Below, in pieces: positions 19,297-32,303 of a stretch of DNA of 64,000 nt. The DNA comes from Ochromonas danica (Eukaryota; Sar; Chrysophyceae; Chromulinales; Chromulinaceae). The DNA is taken from contig VKHL01000131.1 of the NCBI GenBank assembly GCA_015146655.1, positions 17,451 to 81,450 of the forward strand, read 5' to 3'. Within the stretch, counting starts at the first letter, position 1, and every line of letters begins with the position of its first letter. The translations under genes and the position numbers were made by a program. The notes under the pieces were generated by a model. It was not told the DNA's origin. It worked only from the letters and a program-made list of their open reading frames with translations, and made no database searches.

Positions 19297-22200
19297 ATGT
19301 CCAACAACAACAATAACAACCAAAATAATAAACCAAAATACACTAAACTTCCATCATCTAAACCTCTCCGACCCTCTCCTTCCTCCTCCTCCTATCAAGC
19401 TGATAACAACAACACAGTGAGATTAAATCCTCCTTCAGCATCGGATAGTCAACCTCGACCTCCTGCTAGTACAATTGAAAAACTCTATGCTGACATTCTA
19501 GACGAAACCTTAACACCACCAGATGTTCGAAGTCGACTCATTGAATCTCAAACTTTAGAACAAAAATGGGCTTTTGTGAAAGTTCATCGCCATTCCGGTG
19601 AAAAACTACAAAATTGGACTGAAAAGGAGACTTCACTTCTTCACACGATTGAACATTCTATGAAACCTGATATCCTTTCAGTCCTTAACTTAAAGGTGTT
19701 ACTATCATCAGCTAATCGTGACTTTATGACATCTTTCTTACAAGAACGAGGTGCTTCTATTCTCATCTTAATTATACTTCGTACAGTCAATAAGAAAGCT
19801 AACACTACTAACACAGTTGATGTAGCTTTCTTATATGAAGTGTTACTCTGTTGTAAGTTAGTAATGAACAATGCCATGGGTATGAAAGGTATCTTAGATG
19901 TACCTGGTTCATTAGATGCCATGGCATTATGTCTATCCTTTGATCATAAACCATTAGCTCTATTAGTCTTAGAGATCTTATCAGCTAGCTGTTATAGTGA
20001 ATCCTCCACAGAGTTAGTGTTACATGGTATTGAATTATTAGGTAACAAACATCGTGTAGCACCGTTTACATCTATTAATCAAGCTCTGTTAGAAGAGGAT
20101 ATTGAAGTGAAGACAGCCATTATGCAGTTTATTAATTCTATTATCATAGGAGGTGATTTAGAGACTTACGATGAGTTAAGGAAAGCATTAGATAGTGTGT
20201 ATTTCTTTTATTCTTGTCAACAAGCTAAAGAACAAGTTGTGAAAGAGTTATCAAGTATTGAAGATTTACAATCTGTTTCAGCACCTGTGTTAATGAAATA
20301 TGCACAGTTTAGCTTAAGAGAAGGTGGAGCAGGAGGAGGTGGTGGTGGAGCAGGAGGAGGAGGGGTACCAGGGTTAGGCCCTCAACATCCACCAAAGCGT
20401 GTGATTAATATGGGTAAGCTAGAACCTGGTCGTAATCTGATTGCTTTCAAAGGTGTTCGGAAAAGTGCTATGCGTGGTGGTACTACTGGAGGAGGAGGAG
20501 GAGGTGGTGGTTCTTCAACGAATGTATTAGCTCCACCAGGTGCAGAGGCGTCACCTCGACTATTGGGTCAGTTTGACAGAAGTCGTACTCAAGGTATAGG
20601 AGGAGGTGGTGGAGGTGGAGGAGGAGGAGGAGAGACTTCACCTCGACTACTTAGTCCGTTTGATAGAAGTCGTACCCAAGGTTTAGGAGGAGGAGGAGGT
20701 GAGGCACCACCACGACTATTGGGTCAACATGACAGAAGTCGTACTCAAGGTGGAGGAGGAGGTGGTGGTGGAGGAGGAGGAGGAGGAGGGAAAGGTCCCT
20801 ATGTAGCAGTCGATGTAGCCAATCGTCTACAAGCACGAGAAGGACTAACACAAGAGTATTGCCATGATGGATGGATCCAAGTGGTCGTGCTAGAACAGTC
20901 AACTACCGCTTGTTGCTTTGGTAGCGGTAGTGTTAGACCTTTCTTAAGAGACCGTTGGTGTGTATTAGATGGGGAAGTGTTGAAGTTATACCCTATCCAA
21001 CCTATTGGTAGTAATGGTAAGAAGATGAAAGGTAGTAGTGCACACACTCCTCCTCCTCCTGCTGCTAGTACCACGCAAGGTAATAATAAGGTACCGTCAT
21101 TACCAGCACCGAATGAAGAGGTAATCAATCAAATGACAGAAGAACGATCAGTGCTAGTAAGTGATATTAAAGATCTAAGACGATCCGTGAGTGACAGTCA
21201 CATGGTACACCTCTCTCAAAAATACCACTTCCCTGTGTTCGAGGTAGTGACAAGTCAGGAAGTGTTCTCTATCGCTTGTCGTAGTCAAGAAGAGGTAGAA
21301 GGCTGGTTATTGTCATTACAAGCAGCAAGAGATCAGATCGTTATTATGAAGTCATCGTACTACCTTCATCCTTGCTATTTAGACTTGAAAGATGCGATGT
21401 TAGTCTCGAAGAGGTTCTTCATGTTATTAGAACAATATGATACCTTAACAAAGGAGATTAAAGAACAGTTGTTAGAACAGTCATCATCGATGGATGATGA
21501 TGGAGGAGGAGGTGGTGGAGGAGGAGGAGGAGGAGGGGATGGTATAGGTGGTGGTAGTACATCTTCTACTAACATGACATCGTATCTACGAGGGTTAGAT
21601 ATTAACAATCTAGACGCTGTGTTTCAATATCTATCACATGAAGTGGTAGCATCCGGTAAAATGCCATTATTATTAAATCTATTGCAAGAGTTATTAGTCA
21701 TACCATGTGATGCGATTGGTCGATGGGAAGCTATCATACGTGGTATACGTAATTTACGACGTGTTCATACCAGATTAACAATGGCACAACAACAACAACA
21801 GCAACAACAACAAAATGGCAATAATGGTAATATTGGCAATATTGGCAAAAGTGGCAATATTGGCAAAAGTGGTAATAATGGTCAAAGTATGTATGGTGGA
21901 GATATGATGAATGCTGGTGGTGGTAATGTTAACGTTAATATAGCGTTAGAGAATGCATTTAATGATCGTAGTTTAATTGATCTATTAGAAAAGAAGAATG
22001 AAGATGAAGGATTATCATCAGGTTACTATCAAATGTCAAAACTAGCCATTGACTTAATGAAACTGAAAGAAGAGAAATTCAGTTTACAAGAAAGTTTACA
22101 ACAGGTAGTACAAGAGAAACAAGAATTAATGAATCAACAAGATAATCAAACTATGATAAGACTATTACAACAAAAGGAAGAAGAGGTAATGGAATGTAAA

Positions 22201-25200
22201 CGACTCATTAATGAATATCTTGCTACAATGGAATTACATGAGAAGCAAGTGTTAACATTACGTCAACGATGTAGTCAATATGAACAAGAATTACAACAAC
22301 AAGCTGCTAACATAGCAGCAGGAGGCGGAGGAGGAGGAGCAGGTGGTGGTGGTAAAGGTAGTGGCGAGGTAGTGGTAGCAGAGGTAGATCCGCGGTATGA
22401 GAAGTTTGTGAAGATGAAGAAGATGTTACCTGAAGGAGCAGTTAGACAAAAGATGGCCTTGGAAGGCTTTACTCCACAAGAGATTGATGCCTTCATAGCC
22501 AATGGACCTCCTACTACTGCTACCTCTGCTACCGCCACTACCTCGAACACTACCTCGTCTACCACTACCTCGGTAGTGGACGATGAGAAATATGCTAAAT
22601 ATGTGAAAATGAAGAAGATGTTACCTGAAGGAGCTATCAGACAGAAGATGTCATTAGATGGATTAACTCAACAAGAGATTGACATCTTCTTTGGTGTTAT
22701 ACCTCCTCCTCCTCCTCCTACCACCACTACCTCGGTAGTGGACGATGAGAAATATGCTAAATATGTGAAGATGAAGAAGATGTTACCTGAGGGGGCTATC
22801 AGACAGAAGATGATGATGGATGGGTTAAGTCAACAGGATATTGACGTGTTCTTCGGTGTAGCTACTACCACTACCTCGAACACTACCTCTGGTAGTAGTA
22901 GTGGTAGTGGTAGTGGACCTGCACCACCACCAGCGTTATCCTCTCAACAAGCTATACGATATAACAAATATGAGAAGTTGTTAAAGAAAGCACTCAGCGC
23001 TACCACTGCTACCACTGCTAGCACTACCTCAGCTGCACAAGGTAGTGGTAGTGGTAGCAGTGGTATAGAAGGAGTATTAAGTGGTCTAGAGAAACAGCTA
23101 TCTGAAGATGATAATCTATCAGAAGAGGATAAGAAACTCTTCTTAGCTCATCTACGCCATCATGCTACCACTGCCACCACTACATCGAAACAAGGTAGTG
23201 CTGGCAGTGCTACAGCTAATAAGACAGCAGCAGCAGGAGCTACTAATACAACGATATTACGTGTCAAACTAAAGAATCTGTTCTGGAATAAGCTAACCGC
23301 TACAGAGATTAGTCATACCTTGTTTAATCGACTAGTAACGATTGAATTGACTGAAACACAGAAGATCTTCCTGGAGACATGGTTTGCTAGTAAGTCTATT
23401 AATGCTAGTACTACTAACAAGACGAATGATGGGGTATCAAATGGGAAAAGACGAAATAGTAGTCTAGCAGGAGGAGGAGGTGGTGGTGGAGCAGGAGGAG
23501 GAGGAGGAGATGGTAGTAGTGGTTCAGCAAAGTTAATCTCAGTATTAGATAGTAAACGCTTACAGAATGTCTTGATTATTTTAGGTAAACTACGTCGTAG
23601 TCCAGAGGAAATGATTGATTTAATCTGGCAGTTAGATGTTAATCAGTTAACATTAGACTTAACATCTATTATTACGACTGCATTACCTACACCAGAAGAG
23701 GTACAAGCTGTCTCATCCTATACAGAAGAAACAGCACGTAATAGTCTAGAATCAGCTAGTCGATTCATCTTTTATCTTACACGTATACCACGTCTAACAA
23801 TAAGGTTAACATGTCATGAGGTGATGTTAACCTGGACATCTCAAGCGAAGACTTTAATAGCACAATTTCAATGTTATCATAGTGCTTATCATGACTTACA
23901 AGATGAAGCTTTAACAAAGGCATTTCATAGTTTATTTGCTTTCATATTAAGTATTGGTAACTATCTTAATCAAGGTAGTTCCTTTGGACAAGCGAAAGGT
24001 ATACGAATGGATACGTTAGAGAAGATTACAGCGTTAAAGACTTCATCTCCATTACCTGTTGATGATGGTCTGCTAGCTAGCTTGAAGGTGAATGAAGAGG
24101 TAATGGAGAAGTTACGAGTTTGTCTTCCACCGGGAGCATCTTTAATACATGCGTTAGCTTGGATGATTATGAACAGTCAGGAGATGATTGGTAGTGGTAG
24201 TGGTAGTAGTTCAACGGCTAGTACTAGTCCTACTCCTACCACTACCTCGAACGCTCCCTCTAAACCTACCAAGCCAGCTACCACTACCTCGAACACTACC
24301 TCGAACACTAACACAGCAGCGTTATCATTATCATTATTAAATCATTGTAAACTCTTCTTACTCTCTCCTTCTTCTTATCAATCTCTCCTCATCGTATCAG
24401 AAATGAGTTATGATCAATTAAGACAAGAAGTCTCTAACTTAACAACTAGTCATAATCTAGTCAAACAAGAATATCTGATACATAAAGAGAATAAACTACC
24501 TTTACTATTAGATCATAAGAAAGCAATTGATAAGAATAGTTTGAAATTAGCTAATCCTTTATATAAAAAATGTAAAAATTTCTGTCAAGAAAGTGAAAAG
24601 ATTATGGCAAGAGTGAATAAAGAGAATTTACAATTAGAACAAGAAATGGATACTTTATTAACTTCTTTTGGTGAGCCACCATTAGTTGTACCTACTACTA
24701 CTACTAACACTACTGCTGCTGCTACTACCTCTACTAACACTACCTCTACCAAGGTAGTGACTGGTGATGCTAACACTACTGTAAGTAGTGCTGCTGCAGG
24801 AGGTAGTGGTAGTAGTGGAAGTAGTAGTGGTGGAGGTGGTGGTGATCGTGTGAAAGGGTATTTCAAACTCTTAGCATCCTTCTTGAAAGCTCTTTCTAAA
24901 GCACATGAAGAGAATATGAAACGTGAAGAATTCTTATTAACAATGAATGCTAACCGTCAGAAGAAAGCAGCCGCTGCAGCAGCACAAGCACAGGCAGCAG
25001 CGACGGTAACGGTTGTACCTCAGCCTACCAAACCAGCGGTAGCAGCAGGAGCAGAACGTCCTGCACTACTTCGTAATCGTATGGCTAGTACAAGAAATGA
25101 AGAAACAACACCAGTAGATAATATATTTGGAAGATTTCATTCTTTACAAACTGAACAAAATGAAGAAGTTTTGAATAACTATCGAATGAAACTCAGGTAT

Positions 25201-25532
25201 GTTAGTCACAGTATATCGTATGTTGGATAAGTAGTTGATTTGGGAGGTGCTAATACTATACTGTGTGTGTGTCTGTGTGTGTGTGTGTGTGTGTGTCTGT
25301 GTCTGTGTGTGTGTGTCTGTGTCTGTGTAGTTGTCGACAACGAAGTACACGAGCAGATAGTGCAAGTATGGCAAGCTACTTGATACAGAATGGTATGATG
25401 ACCAGTGCTAACCCTACGCCACCACCTGCTACTACCACTACCAAACCTACTACTACCACTACCAAGCCTGCGGTTACTACTGCTCCTCGTATCTTGGGAC
25501 GTCCCCCTTTTCGTGTTCCTACTTCTGCCTAG
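19297..25532 (+). CDS. Formin with GBD/FH3-like region, PH domain, triple LPEGAxRQKM motif and FH2
   Basis: Two exons, 19297-25196 and 25331-25532, joined in phase 2 (AG|T, Ser); 2,033 residues. Residues about 60-340 are helical and GBD/FH3-like (LNLKVLLSSANRDFMTSFL.., FLYEVLLCCKLVMNNAMG). A PH domain spans about 525-685 (WIQVVVLEQ, FLRDRWCVLDGEVLKLYPI, a 60-residue insert, then FEVVTSQEVFSIACRS and VEGWLLSLQAARDQ). Another helical block at 765-825 (VFQYLSHEVVASGKMPLLLN) looks like a continuation of the FH3 armadillo region. A coiled coil follows (about 910-1010). Three copies of KYxKxxKMKKMLPEGAxRQKM lie at about 1033, 1095 and 1150. FH2 runs about 1316-1890, with LKNLFWNKL, LISVLDSKRLQNVLIILGKL and GNYLNQGSSFGQAKGIRMDT. 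There is no long FH1, only IPPPPPP near 1137. Formins nucleate and elongate actin filaments. Poly-Gly runs and Thr/Asn tracts reflect trinucleotide expansion. Confidence 0.88.
25261..25328 (+). repeat. (TG)n tract inside the formin intron
   Basis: A TGTGTGTCTG... run fills the second half of the intron and ends directly at the TAG acceptor (25328-25330). No separate pyrimidine tract is present. Confidence 0.9.
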
Positions 25533-27125
25533 AAGACTAACTAACTAATGGTAACCCTCAACCTAGATGGAGAGGAAGAAGGACATGATACTACATCATC
25601 ATCATCATAACTAACTACACTAACTAACTACACTAACTAACTACATTAACTACACTAACTAACTACACTAACTACATTCACTGTACTAACTAACTACACT
25701 AACTAACTACATTAACTACACTAACTAACTACACTAACTACATTCACTGTACTAACTAACTACACTAACTAACTACACTAACTATATTAACTACATCAAC
25801 TACATTAACTATACTAACTACATTAACTATATTAACTATATAATATCTATTAATAAGTCTGTTTTCATAATATCTGCTTCTGCTATCACTGCTGTTTGTT
25901 AACTAGTTGGTGTAAGTGATGGAATGATGTTGAGTGACGTTTGATGATATTTTTTGGTTTTTTGGTTTAATTGAATTAATTTTCGTAATGCGTTACCCTC
26001 TTCTTCTTCTTCACTACTAACCTCACATTACCACAATACTACTTCTATCTCTTCAAGCTTAGTGGATGTGATGTAGACTAGTCAGACTTTGTGTGGTGGC
26101 GCTAATTGACAACTCTGTACACGGGAAGTTAACATAACATGTGAACTTAAACACTGTGTTCGAAAATTCGGGAATTCGAATGTTCGTGTGCATACAGTAG
26201 TCCAGTCGACAAAAATACCGACACCCCAAAACAGCCCTGCTGACTGCTGACTGCTGACATTTAGACTTTATTTTAGACTTTGCTAAATCTATAGCTTGAC
26301 AGAAGTGTGGGGCGTGCACAGAACTGTGGGGCACTTCGGCTTTGTTCACAATAATATAAGAGTTATAACTCAATAAAAACTGGTTTGATAAAAAACGGCC
26401 ACCAGAAGTGCTGCTGGGGGGTGTTTGCGTTTTTTCCGAACCCTTAAAATAAGATTTAAATCACCCACATCCCTTTCCCAAAAGTCTCATATTGTCCTTC
26501 TGTGCATGCCCCACTATAGAAACGCTAAGTTTTGGGACTGACTACTCGTGCGAGGTTTGTCCTAGAGATGATCACCTAGTGTATGTAGTGTTATTATATT
26601 GCAAATCAATCATTCTACACTAACAAACAATAACACAACTAAGTTAATAAGATAATAACATTGAAGAAATGGCGCTTTTTAAGTTTAAGTTGTTACACGA
26701 TGGCAATGCAATGAATGGCAGGCAATGCAGAACCAAAAGGTGGGAAGGTCACTAGACAACAGACTGCAGCTAAAATCTAACGAACACATTCCTTCCTTCC
26801 TCTTGTTTAGTTAGATAGAACAGAAGACAGAGAGAGTTTGAAATAGAGAATGAGCGAAGAAGGTTGATAATGGCGGCACTACTGACGTCTAAGTTAGACT
26901 TGAAGGAGGAGGGGGAGGAGGAGGTTTAGCAGGGTTAGGATAGGGTAGAGGTAGTGGGAAAACAAACAAATCATCACAAGAAATCTATCTCTCCTCCACC
27001 AAACACACTAACATAACACACTCCATGAGGAGGAGGATATCACAGTAAGTGTAGAATAATGGATAACAGAGAGTTTTAACACTCAACTATATCATGTGTG
27101 TGTCAGTGAGTGAGTGAATGTGTAT
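25533..27125. other. Intergenic, minisatellite then unannotated sequence
   Basis: The first 300 bases are the CTAACTAA minisatellite (separate entry). From 25860 to 27125 I see no gene. A 7-base TGCTGAC unit is tandemly repeated near 26240-26262. An AT-rich stretch precedes the end of the translocator gene, which is transcribed towards this region. Confidence 0.45.
25608..25850. repeat. CTAACTA(A/C) minisatellite with 66-bp higher-order period
   Basis: Short units TAACTACAC and TAACTAACTA vary in a fixed order ending ATTCACTGTAC. The marker CTGTAC occurs at 25681 and 25747, a period of 66 bases, with an almost identical intervening sequence. After 25770 the array decays into CTACATTAACTATA variants. 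It lies 75 bases downstream of the formin stop. Confidence 0.9.
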
Positions 27126-28444
27126 TTAGTGCTTGGCAGCACCTTTCTTAGCGTACTGCTTCTTAGCCAAAGAGTAAAGCAAAGTACCCAACACAGCCAC
27201 ACCAGAGCCAATACCACCTATCAAGGTCATAGGGGTACGGAAGACGATGCAAGATGCAACAATGATGACAACACGCTTCAATGTGTTCGCCACAGAGTGA
27301 GTGACAGGAGAGAGTCTGTCGAGAGCAAGGAAAGATGCCTCATTGTAGATATAGAAGGTGAGACCAGAAAGAAGAGAGTAGATGAGAACTTCCTTGCCCT
27401 TGCCAGCCGCGGTGACGAGGTCATAGACAGTCTTGAAGTCCTTGAGATCGAAGATAGCAACCAAAGGAAGAGTGCTGATCAAAGCAAGAATAGTCACCAC
27501 AGAGTAGAAGTTCTGAGGACCCAAAGCCTTGGCCCAAGGCTTACCCAAGACACCCTTAGAGACGACATTCTTGAAAGCTGCAGCCTGGTTAGCAGCAGAG
27601 GCGGCAATGAGAGCAGTCCAAGTGAAGGAAAGCTCCTTAAGAGATGCTAAGCCAACACCTCCAATAATAGGGATGAGAGCAGCATAGACCATAGGATGAT
27701 CAATATCCTTGAGTAACAAGGCATTAGTAGCAGCAGCGAAAACAGGTTCACCAGCCTTAACAATCTGACCGAAAGAGACAGCTCCAGCACCAAGAGCTAA
27801 GACAGAGAAAGCATGAGCTAAGGCAGCCCAAACACCCACAGGGGTCAACTCCTTCCAGTTCTCAGAGGTCATCTTAGGAGCCTGACGCAAACCAGTGAGC
27901 CAGAGAGGGAGAACAAAGACAACACCAACCAACAACTGGAAAGCAGACAAAGCCCAGTGTAAGTTTGATCCACCAGCAGCATTCTTGCCAAGAGCAATGC
28001 ATGCCTTCTTGTTATAGATGTTGTCTAGGAAAAAGGTCAAGCATTGTTATTAGAAAGAGTCCATCAAAAGCATTAAATCAAGTGTATCTATAACTCACAA
28101 TAGATGTTGCCAAGATACCACACAGCCAAGTAGACGACAAGCTTGGTGTTGTCATTCCAGATGGCACTTAAGAAGGACTTCTTCTCTGGGGTGCTAACAG
28201 AGCTAGAAGAAGAAGCAGCAGCAACCATCTCACCACCCAGGGCACCATCAGCTTGATGAGATGAGAGAGGCATGGAGCGGTAGTAGGGCATGACATTCTC
28301 GGTATGCTGAGAGATGGGGGATGACTTGGTGAGAGGACGAAGAGCATTCTGATAGCGGCCATTGCTCATGGGCTTCTCCAAAGAGAAGGCATTAGCAGCT
28401 ACGGCAGAAGCTAGGATGAGGATGATATGAGTGAGCTTGACCAT
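27126..28444 (-). CDS. TPT: Plastid triose-phosphate/phosphate translocator (TPT/DMT family)
   Basis: Two exons on the minus strand, 28444-28099 and 28024-27126, joined in phase 1 (T|AC, Tyr) so that GNIYYNIYNKKA matches the family's WYxLNxxYNIxNKK helix; 414 residues. Residues 1-19 are a signal peptide ending ASAVAANA, followed by Phe20-Ser-Leu. This is the stramenopile ASAFAP-type site that directs proteins through the ER into a secondary plastid. A Ser-rich transit segment follows. The membrane domain has about eight to ten helices with VSFGQIVKAGEPVFAA (the family's HVIKSxEPFF) and NTLKRVVIIVASCIVFRTP (the C-terminal NTxKR motif carrying the substrate-binding Lys-Arg). The gene product should exchange phosphorylated C3 compounds (or PEP/hexose-P) for phosphate across a plastid membrane. 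Which of the four membranes is not decidable here. Confidence 0.9.
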
Positions 28445-29424
28445 TTCTTACTATAATTCCATGACACAATAAGAGAGAGAGAGGAGGAGGTGAGAAGGAA
28501 TTCTCAAGGATGACGGAGGATATTCAAATAAATGAAGGAAGATCCAGAACACTTACAATAATATGGGATATGAACAATATTGATTATTGTTGCTTTTTGT
28601 AGTAGTAGAAGTTGTTGTTATATTGTGTGTGGTTAAGATTGACTAGGACTAACTGACAACGGTCTGTCTATTTGTCTGTCTACTTCTGCTTCTTCTTCGT
28701 TGTTGTTGTTGTTCTTTATGGCCAGGAGAGCGGCAGGTGGTCTAGGCTAGCATACGATACGCTGTCGTCGTCGTTGAGGTTGAAAGCTTTGGCTCGCTTC
28801 TTCTTCTTCTTCGCTCACCCACCCACTCTCACTGTCTGCCCTCTGTGTGCAACGATGCACACACTGTCTTTGGCACTGCTGACGTCTGCAACAATGACTG
28901 ACGCACTCACACTCACAGCGCTGACACAGCAGAACAACTGACACACACACAACACTCGCTGAAAAACCAGCAGAACAACAACAAACAGACAGACAGACAG
29001 AATTAAGTTCACATCCCCGAAAATACAAGAGCCAAAAACATGATTTAAAACTGCATAAAAGGAGTTTGACAACATGAAAACCCTTCACTTCAAAGCAGCA
29101 AAGAGAAAGTCGAAATGATTGAGATAGAAGAAAGTATAGTTTGTTGTGAAAGTTGGAGGTTAGAAAGCCTCTTTTGAGAGTTTTAGGTCTACGCCTCATC
29201 ATCATGAAGAAGTTGTATGATGATGACAAATGTTAATGACGTGGTGATGATGCCATATGATGTCATGTAATGGTGTTGGCGATTGCAAATGAACGAAAGG
29301 AGAAGCCGAAGATAACTGACATGGCGACTAGTTAACTTAGTTTGGAAAAGAGGGCAGGCAGTTCGGAGTTGCTGCTATATTGTAGATTATGTAGCTATTA
29401 TCCATCATCCCAGCATAAAGAGGG
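28445..29424. other. Intergenic between translocator start and end of P450-1
   Basis: About 980 bases. No exon is supported. Open frames at 28672-28941 (plus) and 28747-29229 (minus) overlap each other in repetitive TTCTTC/GTTGTT and CACTCAC sequence and look accidental. It probably contains the translocator promoter. Confidence 0.45.
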
Positions 29425-30341
29425 TTACATCACAGGTACAGGGGGGAAGGGCGATGGTCGAGCACGAGGCTTTATTTTCATCATTAGTCCATTCTCCGTA
29501 TGAATAGTAGCTCCTAACACAAAGAACAGAAGTCACAGTCAAGACCCAACAGATGAGAAGCACAAAGAGGATTGGGTTTTACCTGTTCGCATACCCACTT
29601 TATCGACAGGAATGGCAAGCTCAAGATCAAAGCGTTGCAAGATCAAAGCAATGCAAGTAATCGACTCCATAAATGCAAAGGTATCTCCAACACATTTACG
29701 AGATCCACCACCAAAGGGCAGGAATGCGTAATTGGCATTCACTTCATTGGGATAGAGTTGTTTATGAAGAACACTGAAGGAAGAGAATCCTTCCCAACCA
29801 ATATTCTCTGCATCTTCCTCTTTCAATTGCGTCTGTTGTTGTGGTTTCGCGGCGGCGGCGGCTTCATTGGTGGTGGCAGTTTGGTGATGGACAGGACATC
29901 CTGCCGCTGAACTCTCCGAGGAATGAATAGGACATTTCTTCTTCTCCTCCGCTGGACCACTCACAGAGGAGCCTTTGTTACCTTCTTCTTCATTCCCTTT
30001 ATAATAAGCAAAGGCACCTGGAGAGCGATCTTTCAAGAATCTGTCTGGATTGAAGACATCAGGTTCATCCCAAAGTAAAGGTGATCGATGCATATTGTAA
30101 GTGGACAAGAAGATGTCTGTTCCTTTAGGAACATAGATGACATCATTTCCACTTTGCTCTGCTGTCTTGCCGTTGTAAAGATGTTGATTGTGATAGTTTG
30201 GTAAGACATCATCTTCCAAAGCACGACGAATGAGTAAAGGAGGTTCGGGATAGAGTCGCAAGGTCTCTGCTAAACATAAACGAATTGTTGGCAAGCGCAT
30301 GACATCGTCATAGGTTGGCAAACGACCCTATGACATATAAC

Positions 30342-30388
<47 letters not shown>

Positions 30389-31437
30389 CAAGCTCACAGT
30401 TGATAGATAGAGAGATAAAGACAAGTGTAATCTAACCTGCAAGACATTATCAATCTCATCTTGTACACGATAATACCATGTTTTGTTCTTAGCCAATTCG
30501 AAAAATGTCCAAGTCAAGACAGCTGCTGTTGTTTCATGTCCAGCTACAAGCATTGTCATGAGATCATCACGTAGTTGATGTGAAGAAGCATCCTCTCCTC
30601 GCATATCCACGAGAAAGCGTAATAGAGAAGGATATTGACGAGCATCTGGATGACTCTACAGGACATCATCACATCATATCAAATCATGAGCTGAGCTTAG
30701 CACCCACAACGACCAAATCTCAAGGTTATTCTTACCTGTCGAGCATCTTCTGTTGCCTTCTCCACACGTTTCTCCCAATCATCTACATCACCTAATTGTT
30801 GACTAGCAAAAGCTTTCTCAATTAACTCATCCAACACTTCATTCAACATCTTCATATTATCTTCAAACTCCTTCAATTGTGGGAACAGTCGATTAGCGAA
30901 AGGTAAAGACCAATAAGGAATAAAGGATGTAGAACGATGTTCTGCTTCTTGTAAAGCACGATAGACAGCTTTTACAATGGGTGACGTACGAGCCACAGAA
31001 TTAAACTCATAGTTAAACACTGCCTTGCCTAATCATCAAATCACAGTGTATGACTCTCACAGTTAGTACATGTCTTTCTCTCAGCATTCATTCATTCTCC
31101 ACTTACCAATAACATCCAGTGAGACGGAACAAAACTCTGTCTCCATATTAATCGAACCATCTGCTCTTTGTATTTCTTGTAATTTACGAAGAAGAGGAAT
31201 ATTACAATCTACAAAGAGTGACATCTACAAAAACAACAAAATAGAATCGTTTGAATCTGTTATGATGATTGTAACAATAGGTCTAATAGAGTATATTATG
31301 TCACTAACCATAGAGTTCAGCCATGCTCGATGAAAGCCTGGAACAATAGCCTTGCGACGAACTTTCCACGTCTCTGGATCAGCTGGAATCAATCCTTTAC
31401 CCATGATTGGCTTCAAAATCTCAGCTAGAATACCTAT

Positions 31438-31474
<37 letters not shown>

Positions 31475-32303
31475 GAAGCAGAGACAGTGTCAACACAAGA
31501 TATCTTGTCATTCTTAGCTCATCATCATTCTTATCATTACCTTTATCATAGCGTAATGGCTTCTCCTTCAAAATATGTTTTGCCATAACAGGATCAGAAA
31601 TGACAAGAAATGACTTTGGACCAAATGCTAATTTGAAAACAGGTCCATATTGTTGATAATAACCTTGTAATAGAAGGAATAAAGGACCTCCAGCTAATTC
31701 AGCTAAATTACCATCCAAGATACGTGCTAAGAAATGAAAGAAATTACCACGAAAGGTATTAACACCTTGTACCATGGGAGCACCATCTAATGACTTGATT
31801 AGACCAAATTGTTGGAATAAATTGGATGCAAGAATTCTCCATCCATCCCATGGATAGACGACAGGTGTGTCCTCTGGATTACGATATTCTGGTCTCCATA
31901 GTGTCATTCGTAATGGTGAGAAGGATGGACCTTCTTCGAAGAATCTTCTTGCACGTTCTAATTGCCAATCAAATCCACTTTGATATCCTTCCCATGCTTC
32001 TTCAATGACTGGTTGACTAGCATCAACATAAGGAGCATGAATCTCATTTGGTAGAAGAGGTTCACGACGTTTTTTCAACATTGTTGTTGTTGTTGTGGTG
32101 GTGGTTGTAACTTGTTCCTCTTGTACTACTTTCATTTGTAATCGATGAAAGAGTATATTAGTTTTAGGAGATAGATAACTACTCCTTGGTCTCCATCCTT
32201 TTGCATGAAACCAAGTCAATTGACAAAAGATGTAGATTATGATATAGAGATGGTAATGATGGTAACGATGATTATGACGTGAACCTTGTAGTAAAGAATG
32301 CAT
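29425..32303 (-). CDS. CYP97: CYP97-like cytochrome P450 (carotenoid ring hydroxylase), copy 1
   Basis: Seven exons on the minus strand: 32303-31541, 31433-31309, 31224-31107, 31028-30736, 30655-30437, 30327-29583, 29513-29425; 783 residues, all joins in frame. P450 landmarks are the I-helix [12 protein letters not shown] (471-482), the K-helix [16 protein letters not shown] (ExxR at 527-530), the PERF-like FNPDRF, and the heme loop [11 protein letters not shown] (Cys718) followed by VGDTFAFME. The combination of [15 protein letters not shown] and FGGGxRKCVGDxFAxME is characteristic of CYP97 (LUT1/LUT5), which hydroxylate carotene rings in plastids. The N-terminus has a hydrophobic segment ([14 protein letters not shown]), compatible with entry to the ER and plastid. 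A roughly 70-residue insertion before the heme loop carries two Cys-Pro motifs (KCPIH, GCPVH) absent from copy 2. Intron 1 and intron 5 end in TG repeats. Confidence 0.88.
30343..30385 (-). repeat. (TG)n tract in intron 5 of P450-1
   Basis: The CA run on the plus strand is a TG run in the transcript. It sits within 20 bases of the 3' splice site at 30328-30329. Confidence 0.9.
31441..31470 (-). repeat. (TG)n tract in intron 1 of P450-1
   Basis: A 30-base TG run in the transcript, ending 6 bases before the 3' splice AG (31434-31435). Confidence 0.9.

Noticed and set aside
27114-27650. 178-codon plus-strand open frame antisense to the translocator
   Set aside because: It lies entirely opposite a well-conserved transporter exon and is a shadow of that gene.
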